Positions 58,534-64,000 of a stretch of 64,000 nt of DNA are shown here, one piece after another. Positions within the stretch are counted from its first letter, which is position 1. Every line of letters begins with the position of its first letter. Under the pieces are notes generated by a model. The model did not search any database. It was not told the DNA's origin and saw only the letters and a program-made list of their open reading frames with translations. Source of the stretch: Agapanthus africanus (lineage: Eukaryota; Streptophyta; Magnoliopsida; Asparagales; Amaryllidaceae); assembly GCA_030015575.1 (NCBI GenBank), contig CM057337.1, positions 297,872,044 through 297,936,043 of the forward strand. Direction: 5' to 3'. Position numbers and translations under genes: made by a program.

Positions 58534-58744
58534 CTGTGTTTGTTGGCCAAAGTCAAGGCACAGTGTTTGGTAGCTGTTGGGTATTCATATGCAGCATAGA
58601 TAGATGCGTTGGTTTGGAACAGTCGTACTGCCTTGTTGGCCAAAGTCAAGGGTATGTACGGGTGGATTCAAATTAACCTGGAGAATGACGGGCAGAACTT
58701 GACATGTGACTTATGATTTGTTGGCCAAAGTCAAGGTCATAAGA
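58534..58744 (+). other. Three-hairpin block (H)
   Basis: TTGGCCAAAGTCAA is identical at 58543-58556, 58636-58649 and 58731-58744. Flanking arms of the first are CTGTG/CACAG (CTATG/CATAG in D). Confidence 0.84.
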
Positions 58745-59149
58745 GCATGGGGTAAAAAAATCCACATCGGGAGTTTCAAAAGAACTGAAACTTGCCAGAT
58801 ATGCGCATACCTTCTGGAGTGTGATACCGTGAGCGGATTCCGTCACGTTGTCATGCGATGATAGTTGGATCCCGATTCCCACTGATGAGTTGGTTTACTC
58901 CTCGGGTGACTCCGACTAATTCTTCTTTCAGGTTTGGAGGAGAATTTGAGGTACAGTGGGAGGTTTCCAGATTAGATAAATTGGTAACCATTCTGATCTT
59001 GGTTAGAGTGCATGCTGAGTGTTTCTTTTCTCTCTCTCTGGCAGCGACCATTGACCCGACCCTAAGACTATGACTCAGTGACCAAATTGACCGAACCTTC
59101 TTAACACAGGCTTTTGGATTGTCAGAGTTGCAGACCTCATTGCCACTCC

Positions 59150-59870
59150 TACTTTTACCCTTTTCTCCAGGACACCCCGTATTACTGCGAACGTCCACTT
59201 CCATTGGACAAAACCATCGTATGGTTAGATACGAACTCGAAGGGATTCGAGGATGGTTTCTGGTACTGGAGAAAACGGATAGGATTATTCAGTTGTCTTT
59301 TCTTTTCACCCTCTCTCAGGTTGCGAGTACTCCTTAGTTTAGGAGTAGTACACCTATTATGCAAATTGGATAGTTTTCTTCCAAACCTTAGGCTGGTGCC
59401 GACCGGTAGGGAATGAAGAAAACCAGTTAGCCTAAACGGTGTACAGAAGGTATTAAGATTAAGACAAAGCAAGGGATTAGTAAGAGGGCAAAGTAAATTG
59501 CGACTGCTATTCACGACCAAACCAAGTATTTCTTCGCCAATCCTAAATCACCTTTGTATTTCTCCAGGACACTCCGTATCACTACGAAGATCCACAGTTT
59601 ATTGGATACTCCATCGTATGGTTATATACGAACTCGAAAGGAACTTGTTCCAGTTCGGGGATGGATTCTGGTCCAGGAGAAATAGGAATAAGGTTTATTC
59701 GGTTGTCTTTTGTTTTCACCTTCTCTCGCATTGCGAGTGCTCCTAGGACTAGGACAGTACACCCATTATGCTTATTGGATAGTCTTCTTCCAAACCATAG
59801 GCTGGTGCCGAACGGTAGGGAAGGAAGAAAACCATTTGGCCTAAAGGGGTGTGCAGAAGGTAAAGACTAA
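59150..59870 (+). repeat. Tandem duplication of about 400 bp in H
   Basis: Units at about 59150-59455 and 59550-59870, matching D. Confidence 0.7.
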
Positions 59871-61300
59871 AGACATATGAAGGGATTTGGAGAGGTGGCA
59901 AAGAATTATACGGTTATAGTTGTGAGTTTGGATAATGGAAGAGGCATTACTAAGAATACCGGGATACCCCACCGAAACATTTCAATGTTTCAGTTTCACT
60001 GTGTACTGTTAAAAGAAAACTGATTTCCCGATTAGATACTTACTCCAGGGTATGTATTTACCAGGTATGATTCTCACATCTGTATGGTTTTACAGATGAT
60101 GAGTGGGAGTAGGTTATTGGGAATTGGGTGATCATCCTCATTATATCGGGATTCGTTGTAATCGGTGATATTTGAGGAAATCACCTGGGCTGTTTGCCGG
60201 TCGGCAAATATTTGGTTTTGAATATCCGCTGTTATGCACCAATTTCAAATTGATATATCTGTACGTCTATTTTCATAGAGTGAGATATACCTTTCTGAAA
60301 TTATGTCTACGACATTTACCTATATCAGTGGATGGTTAGGTAAGGAGCATTAAACAGCGGTGTAATTCTTCTTAACCATAAGTACAGTTTTCAACCTACG
60401 ACACACAGTGAATGAGTTATCAGACTCAAGGGACTTATACAGAGTATTGTATGTTGTCCAGGGTCCATCAGGACAGAGGGGTTGGTCCTCGTACTACATT
60501 CAGTTTACTTATGACTTCTCTAATTTTTAGACAGGTGTTTCGTGGAAACACAGGGTCCGAATTTGGAGAAGTTATAGGTATTTGAATAGAGTAGAGAACC
60601 AGGTATAGCAAGTATCGGGATTCTTCAAAGAGATCGAAGATGTAGATACTTGTGTATGGTATTCAGTTGATAGTAATGATAAAGAGATCTTGCTTCTCTT
60701 TCAGATTACTCATAATTGGAAGTATTCCTAAGTTGAGTAACGCTGATCGGCCTCCTTCCATTTAGTTGACATGCTCTGGGGACAGCTGCATGATTTGAAT
60801 CTGGTTCAATTAAATCAGTGCCTCTGTTTCTATATTGGATATAGAACAGTTCATATCTTAACGATGTTAAGGTACGGGGAGTTGTCCGGTTTATGATTAA
60901 AACCAGACACTGGACAACTCAAGGCACGTTTCTGTAATGGCTGTTTGTGGGTTGACCCAGGCTATGACGAGGGTTGACTTTCTACCATCTGGATGAACAA
61001 TAGCGATATTGTTCTAGACTCGCCACAGTTTTATTAAAAATGTTTTTTTTTCAGAAAACAGTAGTGGGAGTATGGTAGAACTGGAAGTGATTCCAGAACC
61101 ACAAACGATTACTGAAGATTTGATAAGGAACCTAAAGATTCAATCTGGATTGACATTCCATTGGCCACTCCGCAGATAAAGTGGGTAACTTCAGGCACCC
61201 GAGAGGTACTCAGGTAGCCTCAAGGACGGTGACAGGGAAGTTCTTGTTTACCCACACTTGCCATTGTTGTTGTTCCAGGCTGCGAGACCCGGCAGGAGGA
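59871..61300 (+). other. Internal H sequence with no recognisable coding
   Basis: Nearly identical to 22019-23460 in D. Hairpins at the same places; no recognisable protein. Confidence 0.6.
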
Positions 61301-62400
61301 TGAGTATAGCGTCGTTCTAAACTAGTTTTAGAAGTGCACGTCTATATGACTCTGGCAGAGGGTTGTCGTAGTCAGTGGGAGCAGCGGAAGCATTGGTGGA
61401 CATCAGGCTTATATCTATTTATAGACTAAAGCAGATGTAGCGGAGATAGATCATCTATTTCTGATGTGACAGTCAAGGGTTTGACGTCATCAGAATAGGG
61501 GATGGATCTGTTGAGAAGGTAGTAGGGTGTGATATCCTGGTATTTGGATGACATACATAGAATAGGAAAAGAAACTCCTATACTACAATCGGTTATACTT
61601 TGGTCGTCACACAGTTGTTTCTCCACAAAAGAATTGGATTTTATATCAGACATACTGGTTACTAGATCTATGGTCTTAGATCTAGATTTGGGTGGTTTCC
61701 CAATCAGGGTACTTGACAGCATTCTAAGAGTATTTAGGATGGACGACTCCTGGCACGGTAGTGGACCTGCAGGTAATGGAGTCACCCTCTCTAAAGGTGT
61801 CTTACAGACTAAAGGGGAGAGGGACGTGCATGATTGGCAGATCACTTGCTCAGGCAATTGAGTCAATCGTGAGATGTCAAGTACCACACCAGATGTTTTT
61901 CTTGCACTAGATGCAATAAGTTGACATTAATCCAATCCTGGAAAAACAGTCGGAAGCAGTTTTAGAACATAAGTGGATGTTCTAGGGATATGATAACGAC
62001 AGCCTCATTCAGGAGACAGTTATCATTCCAGGCTTCCAAGGTGACCTGGACGACAAGGAGGTTGTCAGAGTTATAGTTTTCCCTCTGACGAGGGGCAGTA
62101 TTTTGGACAGGTGGTCCAAGGCAATACTGAGGGAGGCATGGCGCAGGATACTGATTAAGTTCAGTTGACGATACAGTCTAAGAAGTTTGGATTTGGAGTT
62201 CATTTATGAGCTGGGTCCCATCAGACATCCAGACACTCTAAGACAGGTATTGCTCACTTCGGGAGATGGTTTTCTCCGCGAACTTGAGATATAGAGAGAT
62301 ATAGAAAGAAACTTCAGAGCGGATCCACTCACTGAGGCTATTCCTCGAATGCAATAGTTTCGCAAACAGGTTTTGTGCGACTGACTAGTAGAGGAGTTGG
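61301..62400 (+). pseudogene. Decayed RT and RNase H of H
   Basis: The counterpart of 23401-24545. The 110-codon stretch 61529-61861 begins near WYLDDI and matches D with few changes. The ADPLTEA end of RNase H is at about 62320-62340. An antisense 153-codon frame is a shadow. Confidence 0.8.
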
Positions 62401-62454
62401 GTGTTCGGTATCACACGGGCTGTGAGTATGCGACATCGCAATAATTAGCCTTGA

Positions 62455-62469
62455 GTGCAAGTGGGAGAT
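62455..62469 (+). other. Polypurine tract of H
   Basis: GTGCAAGTGGGAGAT directly before the 3' LTR. Confidence 0.9.
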
Positions 62470-64000
62470 TGTTGGAGATAGTGCCCTCAGAGTCAATTAT
62501 TGGATCACAGGCACGTGATTGCAATGATTGAGGGAGGACCTATCCCGGTAGAACAGTCTTACTCGAGATGATAGTATGCTATCAGGTTTACCTTTATCAT
62601 CGTGTACTGCTTTAGGTGACATGACATGTCACTATTGCACGTTGATAGAGCCCCTGGGATTCTTGCTTGACTACCGGCAGTATGAGGGCGATCATATACG
62701 TGAGAGCTGGAGTCTACAAGCACATCCTTAAAAGGTCCCTAGTCGTGGGAGTTTCGAGACAGGGCATCGATTCTCCAGAGTAGACTAGTGTATACAGTCG
62801 AGACCCCGACGAGAGGCGGTGGCCGGTCTCACAAGCCACTGGTGTCAGTTGGATCACCTAAGATGTATACAGGTGCTCATTGGGTTATGAGTACACCGGA
62901 CAGGACTCGCCGGGAACATGCTAGTTGGTCTTATACCTGACGTCAGATAGCAGTTCCCAGGTGACATGTGTACAGGTTAGTTCATCGACCTGGGGATCGT
63001 CATTTGTCTCGTGTGAGTTCCCACTGTACTTTGATTACTACCCTACCACGGCTCAAAGGAGTCGTGCAAACAGGTTTTAGTTGGGTACAGTCCCGAGCCA
63101 CATGGAGGCAGTGAGCGGATCTTCGGGGGTTTCGTCTCTCCCGGTATTGGGGGTGAGGTCGCGCTGTGTCTAGGAGAGCCATTACACGAAGTCCTTGGCC
63201 AAGGCAGGAGATTTACTGGTAGGTATTCCAGTAGTATCTCAGGGTGTTCTGGGCTACACTCCGACATGACTTGTACCGCTTTTGGGGGTCTGACTTTTAC
63301 CAACCCCTTAGGCCCGCCATGCGATACTCATAGACGAACGGACCGGACTGCACGGATATTGTCACTGACAGGCTCAGTAGGGTGTCAGGATGAGTTCGCT
63401 CATCGACGTCCCTTTTAGTCAATAGCTGGTGGCCCGTTACGTATTGGCTTATACCTATGACGTGCTAGTGGTTAAATCCACAGCCATAGTATTGACGAGT
63501 CTTTAGAGTCCCCCACACTTTCAGTTACTCAGTTTTCGGGCGAAACGCTGTAGAGGCCGTATGGAGATATGGCAGGTTCCGATCAGATACGTGCGGTATT
63601 GCACGGATCAGGATCGGACGGTTTGTACTAGTAGCCGTATAGGTATATGGCAGGGTTCGATCAGATACGTGCGGTATTGCACGGATCGGGATCGAACGGA
63701 TATTACTAGCCGGCTTTGGTTTAAGCCGGTCCTAGTTTAGTACAGTGTAGAATTTGTCTTTTTGCATTTGTATCCGGACGGAATACAGATGCGGGTGTGT
63801 ATGCACAGTATCGGGGTTTTCCTGTAATTTATTACGGGACCAGTTTTCTGGAGTTGCCAATTTGCATTCCGTTCCGGCCGGTTTTCCTTTGTTCTTTCCC
63901 GGCCGGACTTTTCCGATGGAGGGGGTAATTTGCAGTTTTGCAAATTACTTTTGTGGAGGGGTTTTATTGCATATATATTGATTATGATAGCTTTCTTTTC
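62470..64000 (+). repeat. 3' LTR of H, first 1531 bp
   Basis: The same as 54561-56091 except for about seven substitutions. It continues past the window end. Confidence 0.94.

Larger units (their letters stand above)
56761..59044 (+). other. Structured non-coding leader of H
   Basis: The same order as D: GC-rich hairpin (56959-57005), CCGTTAG/CTAACGG hairpin (57966-57988), paired hairpin module (58166-58404), three-hairpin block (58534-58744) and pyrimidine tract with GGCAG ending at 59044. No frame exceeds 75 codons. Confidence 0.85.
54561..64000 (+). mobile_element. Element H: young non-autonomous family-2 element, 3' end off window
   Basis: A plus-strand element inserted in J (left flank CCATC, the expected TSD). 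It has a complete 5' LTR, PBS, leader, internal region, PPT, and 1531 bp of the 3' LTR. The visible LTR parts differ at about 7 of 1531 sites by eye (about 0.5%), with no indel. The internal region is colinear with D, including the same pol decay. Confidence 0.94.

Overview
The window looks like plant nuclear DNA from a repeat-rich genome. It holds no host gene, tRNA, rRNA or CRISPR array that I can recognise. Apart from two short unassigned stretches (2649-3240 and 42538-43715), it is a nest of related Ty1/copia LTR retrotransposons. The plant assignment rests on primer-binding sites matching the 3' end of plant initiator tRNA-Met (TGGTATCAGAGC), copia-order pol remnants, purine-rich PPTs directly before the 3' LTRs, TG...CA LTR ends and 5-bp target duplications. 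The LTRs are long (about 2.17-2.26 kb) and their tips recall the Angela/BARE lineage; that lineage call is from memory.

Layout, with letters used throughout. G (minus, 1-2648): leader plus 5' LTR. K (minus, about 3241-4940): leader of an old element cut by B. B (plus): LTR 4941-5139 + 28154-30123, leader 30124-30524 + 40904-about 42537. A (minus, 5140-28148, TSD CCAGG) sits in B's LTR and has the best-preserved pol (7399-10685). A's 5' LTR is itself broken by solo LTR C (14275-16454, TSD TCATC) and by complete element D (16654-26852, TSD CTAAT). E (minus, 30525-40898, TSD TTTTA) is a complete element in B's leader. Then come unassigned region L (42538-43715), F (plus, 43716-47859), J (minus, 47860-54560, inserted in F) and H (plus, 54561 to beyond 64000, inserted in J). 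By-eye LTR divergence agrees with the nesting: D about 0.6%, H about 0.5%, E about 2%, A about 7%.

Two families are present. Family 1 (A, B, C, E, F) starts TGTTAG; family 2 (D, G, H, J) starts TGTTGG or a close variant. No Gag is found in any element whose pol start is visible: a 2.3-2.9 kb non-coding leader runs from the PBS to a splice-acceptor-like tract and then to the start of a pol remnant. D, J and H have no usable pol either, yet D and H are very young, so they must have moved with proteins supplied in trans.

The most interesting signal is in the non-coding parts. Leaders and LTRs carry ordered stem-loops that keep pairing while their sequence changes between elements: a GC-rich hairpin about 190-230 nt after the PBS in all seven elements where that position is visible; a paired hairpin module; three hairpins sharing one apical motif that changes in all three copies together from element to element; and LTR hairpins with compensatory differences. 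This looks like a structured RNA module kept by selection in gag-less, trans-mobilised copia elements. Its role (packaging, dimerisation or translation) is inference.
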